Source: Craurococcus roseus (GTDB lineage Bacteria > Pseudomonadota > Alphaproteobacteria > Acetobacterales > Acetobacteraceae). From it: 64,000 nucleotides of DNA. Position numbers and translations under genes: made by a program. The stretch is from positions 1-64,000 of the forward strand of contig NZ_BAAAFZ010000028.1 of the NCBI RefSeq assembly GCF_039523795.1, given 5' to 3'. A model generated the notes under the pieces. It was given only the letters and a program-made list of their open reading frames with translations, did not search any database and was not told the DNA's origin. Of this stretch, positions 10,401-18,462 are shown piece after piece. Every line of letters starts with the position of its first letter. The first letter of the stretch is position 1.

Positions 10401-10941
10401 GATGCTGGAGGACGCCGTCGCCGACATCCGGGCAGGGCAGGGCAAGAAGCGGCGCGACGCCGACAACGACGACTCGCGCGACTGGACGCCGAACATCAAC
10501 CTCGGCTTGCCGGTGCTGATCCCGGAGGAGTACGTGCGCGACCTGCCGGTGCGGCTCGGCCTGTACCGGCGCATCGCGGCGTTGCAGACCGAGGCGGAAA
10601 TCGAGGCGGTGGCGGCGGAGCTGGAGGACCGCTTCGGCAAGCTGCCGCCGGAGGTGGAGAATCTGCTCCAGGTCGTGTCCATCAAGGGGCTGTGCCGGGA
10701 AGCGGGGGTGGAGAAGGTGGACGCCGGGCCGAAGGGCGTGGTGCTGACCTTCCGCCGCAACCAGTTCCGCAACCCGGGCGGGCTCGTGGCCTGGGTGGGG
10801 GCGCAGAAGGGGCTGGTGAAGCTGCGGCCCGACCACAAGCTGGCGCTGCTCCGCGAGATGGAGCTGCCACAGCGGGTGCGGGTGGCGAAGGACCTGCTGT
10901 CCGGGCTCGTCAAGCTGGTGGGGCAGGCCAAGGCGGCTTGA
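7432..10941 (+). CDS. mfd: transcription-repair coupling factor Mfd
   Basis: Translocase that removes stalled RNA polymerase and recruits UvrA to lesions. About 1169 residues, normal for Mfd. An N-terminal UvrB-like module is followed by the RNA-polymerase-interacting CarD-like domain (GDLVVHQDHGIARYDG, about 492). The helicase core has Walker A GDVGFGKT (about 640), a DEEQH box (about 741), TATPIPRT and QLRGRVGRG. The C-terminal TRCF domain contains LPVRLGLYRRIA. GTG at 7432 overlaps the sdhE stop and has GGAG 11 bases upstream. ATG at 7441 is the alternative. Confidence 0.96.
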   Translation: MNDMVQTRPAHGLAVHGAPEGFDALLLARRRAETDAPVVHVCRDDARMARMAEALGFFAPGVEVLRFPAWDCLPYDRVSPNPEIVAERLSTLTRLLERGSRPRVLVTTVNALVQRVPPRAVFDGSVMELKRGGRVRPEKLAEFLEANGYNRTGTVMEPGEYALRGGIVDLFPAGEPDPVRLDLFGDEIESMRRFDTGTQRSGEALERLCLRPVGEVFLDKESIARFRGAWRELFGAAAAEDPLYVSVSAGRRHPGMEHWAGLFHERMETLLDYLPGASVSLDHQGEDVLAARLEMIADHYQARRAPVRTHEGEVPYRPAPPNSLYLDKRGWERMLAGGPLLRFLPFAKPDGAEGVEAGGRPGRLFAEARAAGQNVFAAFAEYADAMVKAGRKPLVAAWTRGSRERIGNLLRENRLATATVEDATGLRAMPAGAVALAVLGVERGFLAPAEATGAGFGLAVVGEQDLLGERIARPPRRRRSASQFIADVTGIEQGDLVVHQDHGIARYDGIETITVGGAPHDCLRLIYDGGDKLFLPVENIEVLSRFGSEAQGVALDKLGGASWQNRKAKAKQRIQDMAAQLIRVAAERKVKDGVTAIPPEGAWDEFCARFPFAETDDQQRAIADVLEDLSSGRPMDRLICGDVGFGKTEVALRAAFAVAMSGAQVAVVVPTTLLARQHFRVFATRFEGLPVKVAQLSRMVPPKEAAKVREGIKDGSVNIVVGTHALLAKGVEFAELGLLVIDEEQHFGVAHKERLKQLRTDVHVLTLTATPIPRTLQLALTGVREMSVIATPPVDRLAVRTFIMPWDGVVLREAIQRERFRGGQVFCVVPRLEDMPKVSARLREIVPEARIVEAHGRLSATELERVMTEFGDGKHDILLSTNIVESGLDMPAVNTLLIHRADMFGLAQLYQLRGRVGRGKQRGYAFLTWPQGQRISAAAQKRLEVMQTLDQLGAGFTLASHDLDIRGAGNLLGDEQSGQVREVGIELYQQMLEDAVADIRAGQGKKRRDADNDDSRDWTPNINLGLPVLIPEEYVRDLPVRLGLYRRIAALQTEAEIEAVAAELEDRFGKLPPEVENLLQVVSIKGLCREAGVEKVDAGPKGVVLTFRRNQFRNPGGLVAWVGAQKGLVKLRPDHKLALLREMELPQRVRVAKDLLSGLVKLVGQAKAA

Positions 10942-10954
10942 CACAGCAGGCGGT

Positions 10955-10972
10955 GGGCCTTGCTGAAGGCCC
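10955..10972. terminator. candidate bidirectional hairpin between mfd and comB
   Basis: A perfect 7-bp stem GGGCCTT / AAGGCCC with a GCTG loop lies in the 65-base gap between the convergent mfd and comB-like genes. No T-run follows on either side, so it is a terminator candidate by position and stem only. Confidence 0.4.
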
Positions 10973-11006
10973 GATCAGGCGCTGCCGCTTTCGCCCGGAT
11001 CCGACC

Positions 11007-11699
11007 TCAGATCGACCTTTCCATCCGGGCGGCGAGGCCGGCATCTTCGACATCGACCCTGACCGCGAAGTCGTACCGATCCACGTCGAGCGCGATGTCC
11101 AAATCGCCGGGGCGCAAGTGCGGCCGTCCCGGATCGCTGAAGCGCCCGGCTTCGCTGCCAGCCAGAATGACCCTGCGGACCGCGTCCGGGTCGCCCGCCC
11201 GTCCTTCCACGAGGTTGCGCAGGTGCAGGGCGCATGACTCGTCCTCGTCCGTCCGGACCATGCCGTCGCGCCCCATTGCGACCAGCGTGACGCAGCTTGG
11301 CCTTCCTGAGACCAGCGCCCGTGCCGTGGCGCTCGCCGTCACCAATGACGACGCGTAGAGGCGCTCGGCGCACTTGGCGGAAACGATCCCCCGGGTGCCC
11401 GCGCTCGTCCGCTGCACGAGCGTCCGGCCCTGGAACTGGACGGCGGAAACCTCGAAGGGCGAATTGCCGAAGTCGAACCCCGGCGGCATGCGGCCCCGGA
11501 CCTCGCCGATGCAGGCCTGGGCAACGCCCCTCGCGCGCAGGTCCAACGCCTCTTCGACCGTGCCGACCATGACGATGCGTGAAGCTCCGTTTGCCAGGGC
11601 GACCGCGGCCGTCGTGAATGCGCGGAACACGTCGATGACCGCCACGTGGCCCGCAGCCCTCCCCGCGCCGCACAAGAGGCTTTCGAGCACGACCCTCAT
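11007..11699 (-). CDS. comB: 2-phosphosulfolactate phosphatase family protein (ComB-like)
   Basis: A 230-residue cytosolic protein of the ComB family, known to hydrolyse 2-phospho-3-sulfolactate to sulfolactate with Mg2+. Family landmarks visible are AVIDVFRAFTTAA near the N-terminus, IGEVRGRMPPGFDFGNSPFE in the middle (the acidic and GNSP loop) and TSAGTRGI. The ATG at 11699 matches the usual family start. It stands alone between mfd (convergent) and a methyltransferase gene 125 bases upstream. No phosphosulfolactate synthase or coenzyme M gene is near. In bacteria without coenzyme M these proteins may serve another phosphatase role, so the family is secure and the substrate is not. Confidence 0.85.
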   Translation of the reverse strand: MRVVLESLLCGAGRAAGHVAVIDVFRAFTTAAVALANGASRIVMVGTVEEALDLRARGVAQACIGEVRGRMPPGFDFGNSPFEVSAVQFQGRTLVQRTSAGTRGIVSAKCAERLYASSLVTASATARALVSGRPSCVTLVAMGRDGMVRTDEDESCALHLRNLVEGRAGDPDAVRRVILAGSEAGRFSDPGRPHLRPGDLDIALDVDRYDFAVRVDVEDAGLAARMERSI

Positions 11700-11757
11700 G
11701 CGCGGCGCCCCTCCTGTGGCGGCTAGAAATCACCCTTCGAGTTGGAATCGGGTCGAT

Positions 11758-11785
11758 GGCCGCCCTGGTCCGGGCCAAGGCGGCC
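11758..11785. terminator. candidate hairpin downstream of the methyltransferase gene
   Basis: A stem GGCCGCC / GGCGGCC with an inner GG/CC extension lies in the 125-base gap between the methyltransferase stop and the ComB-like start. There is no T-run. The rest of this gap shows no coding signal. Confidence 0.3.
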
Positions 11786-11824
11786 TCCCGACCGAGGACG
11801 GCACTTGGTGATTGGGTTTCGGTC

Positions 11825-12508
11825 TCACGCCGGCGGCGCGCGGAAGACGAAAAAGGCGTCGTCGCCGCGGTCGGACATGTCGAAGCCCATCGCGTCGAGC
11901 CCGGCGATCAGCGCGTCCCGGTCCACGTCCGGGTGCGCGTTCCAGGCGAAGAAGGTGGAGGCGCGTTCGGTTTCGAAGCCGGATTCGCGGGCAAGGTCCA
12001 CCACCTCGGCCGGCGCGTACTCCCGGACGTGCGGCGGGTAGCGGAACGGATGGCGGCGCCGCAGCACGTTGCCGAGGACGTCGATCGAGGCGGCGTTCGG
12101 CGTGGTGAGGGCGAGGCGGCCGCGGGGGCGGAGCACGCGGCGGCATTCGCGGAACATGGCGCGGGCGCCGGAGCGGGTGAACATGGCGATCTCGCCGATG
12201 CTGGCGCCGGGGTAGTGCGCGTCGTTCAGGTGCTCCAGCACCTCCAGGCAGAGCATCAGGTCGGCGCCGGCGTCGGGCGCCGGGTAGGGCGGGTAGCGGA
12301 GGTCGGTTTCCAGCGCGGAAACGCGCGCGCCGCGGCGGTCGCGTAGGTACGCGCCGACAGGCGACAGGGCGCCGAGTTCCAGCACGTCCTCCGCCCCGTC
12401 CACGAGGTCGCGCAGGCGCGCCCAGGTTTCGCGGAAGCGCAGGCGGTGGGTCTGCGCGTATTCGTCCTGCGGCCGCGCGTCGAGGTAGGCGTCGAAGTCG
12501 GGCGTCAC
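11825..12508 (-). CDS. class I SAM-dependent methyltransferase
   Basis: About 227 residues from GTG at 12508. The Rossmann-type core shows VLELGALSPVGAYL (motif I, glycine loop altered), an acidic strand end VSALETDLRY, and LMLCLEVLEHLND (motif II/III). RGRLALTTPNAAS follows, a pattern of the Methyltransf_11/23 group acting on lipids, quinones or sugars. A Tyr/Pro-rich segment with HVREYAPAEV is shared with glycan-linked methyltransferases. The start sits 34 bases after the stop of the DsbA-like gene. Frames upstream overlap that gene and are rejected. Substrate unknown. The FkbM-type methyltransferase nearby may point to a shared glycan or lipid context. Confidence 0.8.
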   Translation of the reverse strand: MTPDFDAYLDARPQDEYAQTHRLRFRETWARLRDLVDGAEDVLELGALSPVGAYLRDRRGARVSALETDLRYPPYPAPDAGADLMLCLEVLEHLNDAHYPGASIGEIAMFTRSGARAMFRECRRVLRPRGRLALTTPNAASIDVLGNVLRRRHPFRYPPHVREYAPAEVVDLARESGFETERASTFFAWNAHPDVDRDALIAGLDAMGFDMSDRGDDAFFVFRAPPA

Positions 12509-12542
12509 GCGGCGGCTGCGCCGCGCCTCGCGGCGACGGGGC

Positions 12543-13202
12543 TCACCCCTCCACCAGCGCCACGTCCAGGAGGCGTTCCAGCACCTCCGGTTCCTGCGCG
12601 CCGGCGATGGCGTGGCGGCCGGCGACCACGAAGCAGGGGACGCCGTTGATGCCGAGGCGGTGCGCCCGGAGGTTGTCGGCGTGGACCGCTTCCACCTCCG
12701 ATCCGGAGGACAGGAAGCGGCGCGCGGCCGTCGGGTCCAACTCCTGCCCGGCGGCGACCGCGGCGAGGACCGACGGGTCGCCGAGGTCGGCGCCGTAGGT
12801 GAAGTAGGCTTCGAACAGAGCGTCCACGACCTGGTCGGCGGCGCCGAAGCGGCCGGCCCAGCGGACCAGCCGGTGCGCGTCGAGCGAGTGGGGGACGCGG
12901 CGGATGCGGTCAAAGCGGAACTCGATGCCCTCGGGCCGGCCGAGCTCGGCCATGGTGCCGTGGACGCGGCGGGCGCGCTCCTCGCCGCCGAACTTCCGCG
13001 CTAGGTAGTCCTGCCGCGGCACGCCCTGCGGCGCGAGGTCCGGGTGGAGCAGGAAGGGGCGCCACAGGATGTCGACCGACAGGTCCGGCCGGGCGCGCAG
13101 CAACCGCCGCAGGCGGCGCGAGCCGAGGAAGCACCAGGGGCACACCAGGTCGAAGACGACTTCCACGGCGACTCGGGCGCGAGGCGGGGCGAGCAGGTTC
13201 AC
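12543..13202 (-). CDS. DsbA family oxidoreductase (FrnE-like)
   Basis: A 219-residue thioredoxin-fold protein without a signal peptide, so probably cytosolic. The active-site motif CPWC (21-24) follows a VVFDLVCPWCFLG strand-helix. A helical insert and the cis-Pro segment GINGVPCFVV (an extra Cys before FVV) follow, then AIAGAQEPEVLERLL. This order is typical of FrnE / 2-hydroxychromene-isomerase-type DsbA proteins involved in redox stress or polyketide-type chemistry. It lies in a minus-strand run with two methyltransferase genes. The fold is sure, the substrate is not. Confidence 0.87.
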   Translation of the reverse strand: MNLLAPPRARVAVEVVFDLVCPWCFLGSRRLRRLLRARPDLSVDILWRPFLLHPDLAPQGVPRQDYLARKFGGEERARRVHGTMAELGRPEGIEFRFDRIRRVPHSLDAHRLVRWAGRFGAADQVVDALFEAYFTYGADLGDPSVLAAVAAGQELDPTAARRFLSSGSEVEAVHADNLRAHRLGINGVPCFVVAGRHAIAGAQEPEVLERLLDVALVEG

Positions 13203-13273
13203 CCGCGCATCCTAATGCCCAGGCCGCGCCCTCCGCCACGCGAAGTTGCGGCCGCCGGGCGGGGAGGGCGCCT

Positions 13274-14044
13274 TCAGGCGGCCGCGGCGAGGGCCCGTTC
13301 CAGTATGCCGGGCAGGTCCCGCTCGGCTTCCCCGTGTCCGTCCGCGGCGGGGTGGAAAGCGATGAAGTAGTGCGGGTAGCCGGGCGAGTCCCAGGATTCC
13401 CTGGCGAACGGCCGCCCGAACAGGTCGCGGAGGCGGTAGCCGAGGCCGCCGAAGAAGCCGAAGAACTCGTCGGGGCCGTAGCCGTAGTGCCGCGGTGCGT
13501 CCACCCGGTCGCACTCGAACACCAGCACGGGGCGGTGTTGTCGGAGCGCCCGGGCGGCGCCTTGCAGCGCCCTGAACTCGCCGCCTTCGAGGTCCAGCTT
13601 GCCGAAGCGCCACGGGCGTCCGTCGCCGATCACGGCGTCCAGCGCTGCGGTCGTGACGGTGAGCATCTCGACGTCCGGCGCCACCGGGTAGGCGCGGGGC
13701 CGCAGGCCGCTGTAGCCGTCGGCGTTGCGTATCCAGTGGAACGGCGCCGTCGCGCCGCCGCGCTCGGCGAGCGCCTCCGCGAAGACGCGGAGCTGGGGGA
13801 GGCGGCGCTCCCGCGCTCGGTGGACCAGGGTTTCGGCGCGCCACGGGATCGGCTCGAAGGCGAGCACCTCGCCGGAAGGCCCGACGAGTCCGGCGAGCGG
13901 GAAGGCGTGCATGCCTTCGTTGGCGCCGCCGTCCACCGCGAGGTCGCCGGGGCGGAGCACGGCCCGGTACAGGCCGGCGATGATGGTTTCGAAGATGTTG
14001 TCGCGGTCCTGGAGGGCGAACAGGCGGGGGATGTCGAGGTCCAT
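13274..14044 (-). CDS. FkbM family methyltransferase
   Basis: 256 residues. Motif I is LAVDGGANEGMHAFPLAGLV (VDxGAN), then VLAFEPIPWRAE (the FEP signature of FkbM), an LDAVIGDGRPWRFGKLDLEGGEFRAL segment (KLDLEGGE, catalytic/SAM region) and VLVFECD. FkbM proteins O-methylate sugars or small molecules, often in surface glycan or secondary-metabolite pathways. No glycosyltransferases are adjacent here. The ATG at 14044 gives the normal domain length. Confidence 0.87.
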   Translation of the reverse strand: MDLDIPRLFALQDRDNIFETIIAGLYRAVLRPGDLAVDGGANEGMHAFPLAGLVGPSGEVLAFEPIPWRAETLVHRARERRLPQLRVFAEALAERGGATAPFHWIRNADGYSGLRPRAYPVAPDVEMLTVTTAALDAVIGDGRPWRFGKLDLEGGEFRALQGAARALRQHRPVLVFECDRVDAPRHYGYGPDEFFGFFGGLGYRLRDLFGRPFARESWDSPGYPHYFIAFHPAADGHGEAERDLPGILERALAAAA

Positions 14045-14130
14045 GGCGGTCGGTCCCTCCGCTCGCGGCTCCGGCGGCGAGCATCGGTTCGGCGCCGCGG
14101 CCCGTCAACGCCGGCCGCGGCTGCCGCGGA

Positions 14131-14637
14131 TCAGGCGGCGGCGACTACCCGGTCCCCGCCCTCGCACTGCGCCGCGTGCCGGGCTTCCCGCGCGCGGCCG
14201 ACCAGCCATTCGACGCCCGCTCCCGCGTCGGCGGACACGGCGACGCCGACGCTGACCGTGACGTTCATCGGGCCGCGGGCCGTGGCGACCGGGTTGGAGA
14301 GGACGCGCAACCGCAGCCGATGCGCCGCGGCCCGCGCCTGGGCGGCGGTGAGTTCGGACATGCAGATGCCGAAGCCGTCGGCCGAGCGGCCGGCGAGGTC
14401 GGGGCCGCGGATGCCCTCCCGCAAGCAGTCCGCCACGCCGAGGAGCACGGCGTCCGACACCGCGTCGCCGAACTCCTGGTGCAGGCCGGGCAGCCCGTCC
14501 ACGTCGATCTGGAGGAAGCAGACGGGCGGACCCCTGGGGGAGGAGGCATCCAGCGCGGCGGCGGCGAAGCGCACCAGCGCCGCTTCCGTCGCCACGCCGG
14601 TGAGCGGGTCGCGGTTGCCCGAGTGCGAAACCTTCAT
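14131..14637 (-). CDS. degenerate GGDEF-domain protein
   Basis: 168 residues, essentially a lone GGDEF domain without a sensory or membrane part. Landmarks retained are DPLTGVATEAAL (10-21), the metal-binding strand FLQIDVDGLPGLHQEFG (41-57, with N replaced by H-Q) and a C-terminal VTVSVGVAV strand. The signature loop reads SADGF (85-89) instead of GGDEF: both glycines and the essential Glu are gone, so diguanylate cyclase activity is unlikely. It could bind GTP or a partner instead. ATG at 14637. A minus-strand gene of unknown role between the AI-2E-type permease and the FkbM methyltransferase. Confidence 0.75.
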   Translation of the reverse strand: MKVSHSGNRDPLTGVATEAALVRFAAAALDASSPRGPPVCFLQIDVDGLPGLHQEFGDAVSDAVLLGVADCLREGIRGPDLAGRSADGFGICMSELTAAQARAAAHRLRLRVLSNPVATARGPMNVTVSVGVAVSADAGAGVEWLVGRAREARHAAQCEGGDRVVAAA

Positions 14638-14723
14638 GCGTCGAGGCCCCCGCCTCCGGGATCAGGGGCGCATAGAAGGCACGGTTCTTGTTACGATTCA
14701 GTAAATACATCCGTGCGGCGCCA

Positions 14724-15869
14724 TCACTTTCCCGCACCCTCGCCGGGCACCTCCGCCGGGTTGCCCAGGGTCTCCCGGACGTAGAGCTTCTGGACGGCGA
14801 CAAAGGCGACCACCGTGATCGGGGCCGCGAGGACGAGCCCCCCGATCCCGAACACGGCGCCGACCCCCACGACGGACAAGAGCAGCAGCACCGGCGGCAC
14901 GTCCGCCATGCGCTTCTGCAACAGCGGCTGGAGCAGGTTGGATTCCACCTGCTGCACAGCGAGGAACAGCACGGCCGTCCAGGCGAATGTGCCGAGGCCG
15001 GCGCCCACTGCGAGGAGGAGCGCCGGCACGGCTCCGATGATCGGGCCGACCACCGGCACGATCTCGGCGAGGGCGGCGAAGAGCCCGAGCGCGAGCGCCG
15101 CCGGCAGCCCGAGCGCCCAGGCGCCGAGCCCCACCATGAGGCCCACCGCCGCCATGGAGGCTAGGGTGGCGAGCAGCCAGCCGTTCAGGGCGTTGCCCGT
15201 GGCCTCCAGGAACTCCTCCGCCCGGCGCTGCTGGGCCTTGGGCAGCAAGGCCACCGCGCCGCGGCGGTGGCCCGCGGGGTCGGCGGCGAGGTAGACGGCG
15301 CCGACCACGGCCAGCAACAGCGCCGAGAGCGCGTCCAGCACCACGGCGCCGAAGGCGGCGATGCGGCCGACGGCGCTGCCGATCTCGGACAAACCCGGCA
15401 TCGCGTCCCCGGCCCCGCCGCCGGCGGCGGCGCGCGAAGCGGCCTCGACCGCGGCGTCCTGGCCCTCTTTTCGGGACAGGTCGGGCAAGTCGATCCCGAA
15501 GCGGGATTCGAGCGCGCGCGCCGCGTCCGGCAGGCGTTGCGCCAACTCTGTGACCTGCGTCCGGACCTCGCTGCCCACGAGCCAGGTCGCAAGCGCGAGG
15601 ACGGCCAGCACGGAAGCGCCGCCGGCCGCCAGCGCCGGGCCGTGCGGCAGGCCGAGGCGGTCGCGGAACGGGCGGGCGGCGGCCACGAGCAGCACCGCGA
15701 CCACGACGGCGCCGAACAGCAGCAAGAGGGCGCCGCGCACCGCCCAGAGCAGCAGGGCCAACGCGGCCACGGCCGCGACGATGAGGACGCGGCGGAGGAA
15801 GGCTGCCTCCGCGGCGACGCCCTCCGGGGTGGCGGTTTCGGGCGGTGGCGAGGGTTGTCGGTCGGTCAT
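14724..15869 (-). CDS. AI-2E family transporter (PerM/TqsA type)
   Basis: A 381-residue polytopic membrane protein. Two N-terminal hydrophobic segments (about 28-45, 48-70) are followed by another, a soluble periplasmic-type stretch with a Lys/Glu cluster (about 115-160), then five further segments. The family motif region ALAEIVPVVGPIIGAVPALLLA and the QQVESNLLQPLLQKRM loop are clear. ATG at 15869 is preferred to an upstream in-frame ATG at 16067 because the extension is Arg/Pro-rich and unlike the family. The family exports autoinducer-2 or other small molecules. Substrate unknown. Confidence 0.88.
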   Translation of the reverse strand: MTDRQPSPPPETATPEGVAAEAAFLRRVLIVAAVAALALLLWAVRGALLLLFGAVVVAVLLVAAARPFRDRLGLPHGPALAAGGASVLAVLALATWLVGSEVRTQVTELAQRLPDAARALESRFGIDLPDLSRKEGQDAAVEAASRAAAGGGAGDAMPGLSEIGSAVGRIAAFGAVVLDALSALLLAVVGAVYLAADPAGHRRGAVALLPKAQQRRAEEFLEATGNALNGWLLATLASMAAVGLMVGLGAWALGLPAALALGLFAALAEIVPVVGPIIGAVPALLLAVGAGLGTFAWTAVLFLAVQQVESNLLQPLLQKRMADVPPVLLLLSVVGVGAVFGIGGLVLAAPITVVAFVAVQKLYVRETLGNPAEVPGEGAGK

Positions 15870-16540
15870 GGGCTGCGTGACTTCCACGCCGGCCGAGGCG
15901 CCGCAAGCCGCGTTCCTTGAACCCGGCCCCGTCGGGCGCGATGGGGCGCCGCCGAGGCGGTGCGCGCGGAGCCGCGCTGCCTTGCCGGTTAACCACTTTA
16001 CATACTTACCGGGTTCGCGCGGCGTTTCAGGGTGAATGGCGCGGTCGAAGGGGTGGAGTCGCCTCACCTCCTCGCGGCCTTTCTCCCTTGCCTGGGGCTG
16101 CGTCGCGTCTTCGGGCGAATGCCGCGGCCCGGGCGCAGGGGGGATTGCCGGGTAAAAGGCGCTATTCGGGCGTTGGCTGGCGCATCGTATCTGCTTCGTT
16201 CCCGCCGAAGCGAGCGCCGCGTAACGCGGCGGGCTTCAGCGGTACGTTGGAACAACCGGGCCGTCCGGCGTCAATCCGCGTCGACACGCCTGTCAGCCCC
16301 GCCGGCATCGTCGCGGACCGCATCTCGCCAGAGGTGTGGACATCGCGGTCGGGGTGGCTATCGACCCAAATGCGCTTGCCACCGACCACCTCTGCCCGGG
16401 AGGCGATCTTGGCCCTGGCCCATGCGCTGTAGCCGTGAAACCCGCGCCCGTTGCGCATCGGCGCGACCTCCAGCCTTTCGGGGATGATCGCGTCCACGAG
16501 GTCGAGGACCTCGAAGAAGCAACAAGCCCTCCGGGCCGGC
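15870..16540. other. 671-base intergenic region, possible decayed minus-strand ORF
   Basis: No gene can be firmly assigned. A minus-strand frame is open from inside the end of the FtsH paralogue gene down to 16162 and reads protein-like in places (GFHGYSAWARAKIASRA, GKRIWVDSHPDRDVHTSGEM). It has no ribosome binding site, and I recognise no family. The A+T-richer segment about 15985-16020 lies upstream of the AI-2E-type gene and could hold its promoter. The part from about 16061 to 16160 holds nothing I can name. Confidence 0.35.
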
Positions 16541-18400
16541 CTACTCCGCCGCGGCGAGGGCAGGCACCGTCACCGTGGCGGCGCGGACCAGGGCTTCGGC
16601 TTCGGCGCCGTCGAGGGTTTCCTGGTCCAGCAGGGCTTCGGCCAGGGCGCGGAGGCCGGCGCGGTGGATTTGCAGGACGCGGCGGGCTTCTTCGAGGGCG
16701 CCGCGGGCCAAGCGCTCCACGGCGGATTCCAGGCGGGCGCGGCCTTCGGGAGAGACGGTCTCGGCCAGGCGCGGGTCTTGCGGCCAGGCCAGGAAGGCGA
16801 CGTCTTCGCCGTCGGCACCCATGCCCAGTTCGAACACCATGCGCCGGGCGGCCTCGGCGACGTGCCGGAGGTCGCCGGCGGCGCCCGTGGTCACCGCGTC
16901 GGCGCCGAACTCCAGCTCCTCGGCGGCGCGGCCGCCGGCGGCCACGGCCAGCTCTGCCAGCAACTGGCGGCGGTTGCGGAGGAAGCGCTCTTGCGCCGGG
17001 CGCTGCATGGCGAGGCCGAGCGCCATGCCGCGCGGCAGCACCGTGACCTTGTGCAGCGGCTCGGCGCCGGGCGTGCGGAGCGCGACCAGGGCGTGGCCGG
17101 CCTCGTGGAACGCGACGATGCGCCGCTCCTCCTCGCCGAGCACGAGGCTGCGCCGCTCGGGGCCCATCAGCACGCGGTCGGCGGCCTGCTCCAGGTCGGC
17201 GGGCTCGATGCGCCCACGCGAGTCGCGCGCGGCGAGCACGGCGGCCTCGTTGACCAGGTGCGCGAGGTCGGCGCCGGACATGCCGGCAGTCCGGCCCGCG
17301 AGGATGGCGAGGTCCGCCTCCGGGGCGATCGGCTTGCCGCGGGCGTGCAGGGCGAGGATCGCCTCGCGCTCCACCAGGGTCGGGCGGCCGACCTGCACGC
17401 GGCGGTCGAAGCGGCCGGGGCGGAGCAGGGCGGGGTCGAGCGACTCGGCGAAGTTGGTGGCGGCGATCACCACCACGCCGGCGCGGCCCTCCAGACCGTC
17501 CATGCAGGTGAGGAGCTGGGCCACGGTCTGCGCGTGCTCGCGGTCGCCGCCGGTGCCGCCGGCGACGCGGGCCTGCGCCAGGGCGTCGATCTCGTCGAGG
17601 AAAAGGATGCAGGGCGCGGATTTGCGCGCGTCGTCGAAGAGGCGGCGGACGCGCATGGCGCCCAGGCCCACGAACATCTCGGTGAACTCGGAGCCGGAGG
17701 CGTGCAGGAAGGGCACGCCGGCCTCGCCCGCCAGCGCCGCGGCCATGCGCGTCTTGCCGTTGCCGGGCGGGCCGTAGAGCAGGATGCCGCGGCAGGGGGC
17801 GGCGCCGACCGCGGCGAAGCGGGCGGGGTCGCGGAGGTAGGAGACGATGTCGCCGAGTTCGGCCTTGACTTCTTCCTGGCCGGCGACGTCGCCGAAGCCC
17901 TTGCCCGCGCCGGGCGGCTGGAAGCGGCGGCCGGAGCGCGTCATGTCCCGCATCTTCAGGGCCCAGGCCACGCCGAAGGCGAGGATGGTGGCTATGCCGA
18001 GCAGGGACGAGATGGTGGGGAGCCTGTCCCGCCCTTCCGGCTCGTAGCGGAGCGCCACCCCGGCCTCGGCCAGCCTGGCCATGGGCTGCCAGTCGAGCGG
18101 CGCCCGGACCTGGCGCCACTCGCCGCCGTGCAGCAGCACCTCGGCTTCCTGCGGGCGGACCAGCACCTCGGCGACCTTCCCGGCCGAAACCGCGGCCGTG
18201 TAGTCGTGGAAGGCCATGGACGGCAGCGGCGGCGACACGGCGGTGAGGAGGGCGTAGAGGCCGGCCCCCGTCGCGGACAGCCCGGCCGCGCCAGCGCCGG
18301 CGGCGAGGACGCGCCCGCGCCGGTCCGCGCGGCGCCAGAACCGCAGCAGGCGCTTCACGGGCCGGAAGGAGGCGTCGGTCTTCTCTCCGCCGTGGTGCAT
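16541..18400 (-). CDS. FtsH-like ATP-dependent zinc metalloprotease (paralogue)
   Basis: About 619 residues, membrane-bound AAA+ protease. One N-terminal membrane segment lies near 34-52 and a second near 130-148, flanking a small periplasmic domain. The AAA module has Walker A GPPGNGKT (about 208, Asn in place of the usual Thr/Ser), pore motif FVGLGAMRVRRLF, Walker B ILFLDEIDAL and a second region of homology ending LDPALLRPGRFDRR. The protease has HEAGH (about 430) and the third zinc ligand Asp in TTGAAGDL. The frame also begins at a TTG (18460), but a likely promoter overlaps that start, so ATG 18400 is chosen. The divergence from canonical FtsH suggests a second, specialised copy. Confidence 0.88.
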   Translation of the reverse strand: MHHGGEKTDASFRPVKRLLRFWRRADRRGRVLAAGAGAAGLSATGAGLYALLTAVSPPLPSMAFHDYTAAVSAGKVAEVLVRPQEAEVLLHGGEWRQVRAPLDWQPMARLAEAGVALRYEPEGRDRLPTISSLLGIATILAFGVAWALKMRDMTRSGRRFQPPGAGKGFGDVAGQEEVKAELGDIVSYLRDPARFAAVGAAPCRGILLYGPPGNGKTRMAAALAGEAGVPFLHASGSEFTEMFVGLGAMRVRRLFDDARKSAPCILFLDEIDALAQARVAGGTGGDREHAQTVAQLLTCMDGLEGRAGVVVIAATNFAESLDPALLRPGRFDRRVQVGRPTLVEREAILALHARGKPIAPEADLAILAGRTAGMSGADLAHLVNEAAVLAARDSRGRIEPADLEQAADRVLMGPERRSLVLGEEERRIVAFHEAGHALVALRTPGAEPLHKVTVLPRGMALGLAMQRPAQERFLRNRRQLLAELAVAAGGRAAEELEFGADAVTTGAAGDLRHVAEAARRMVFELGMGADGEDVAFLAWPQDPRLAETVSPEGRARLESAVERLARGALEEARRVLQIHRAGLRALAEALLDQETLDGAEAEALVRAATVTVPALAAAE

Positions 18401-18462
18401 GGGCGCGCCGACTCGTCCTCGGTGGTTGCGGGAAGGCGGGACGGGCGCCGCGCTGCTCAACC

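Noticed and set aside
7093..10944. Open frame of about 1280 codons on the minus strand opposite mfd
   Set aside because: Composition-driven antisense frame in a very G+C-rich gene. The plus strand encodes a full Mfd with all motifs, while the minus reading is Arg/His/Leu/Pro-rich and matches no family.
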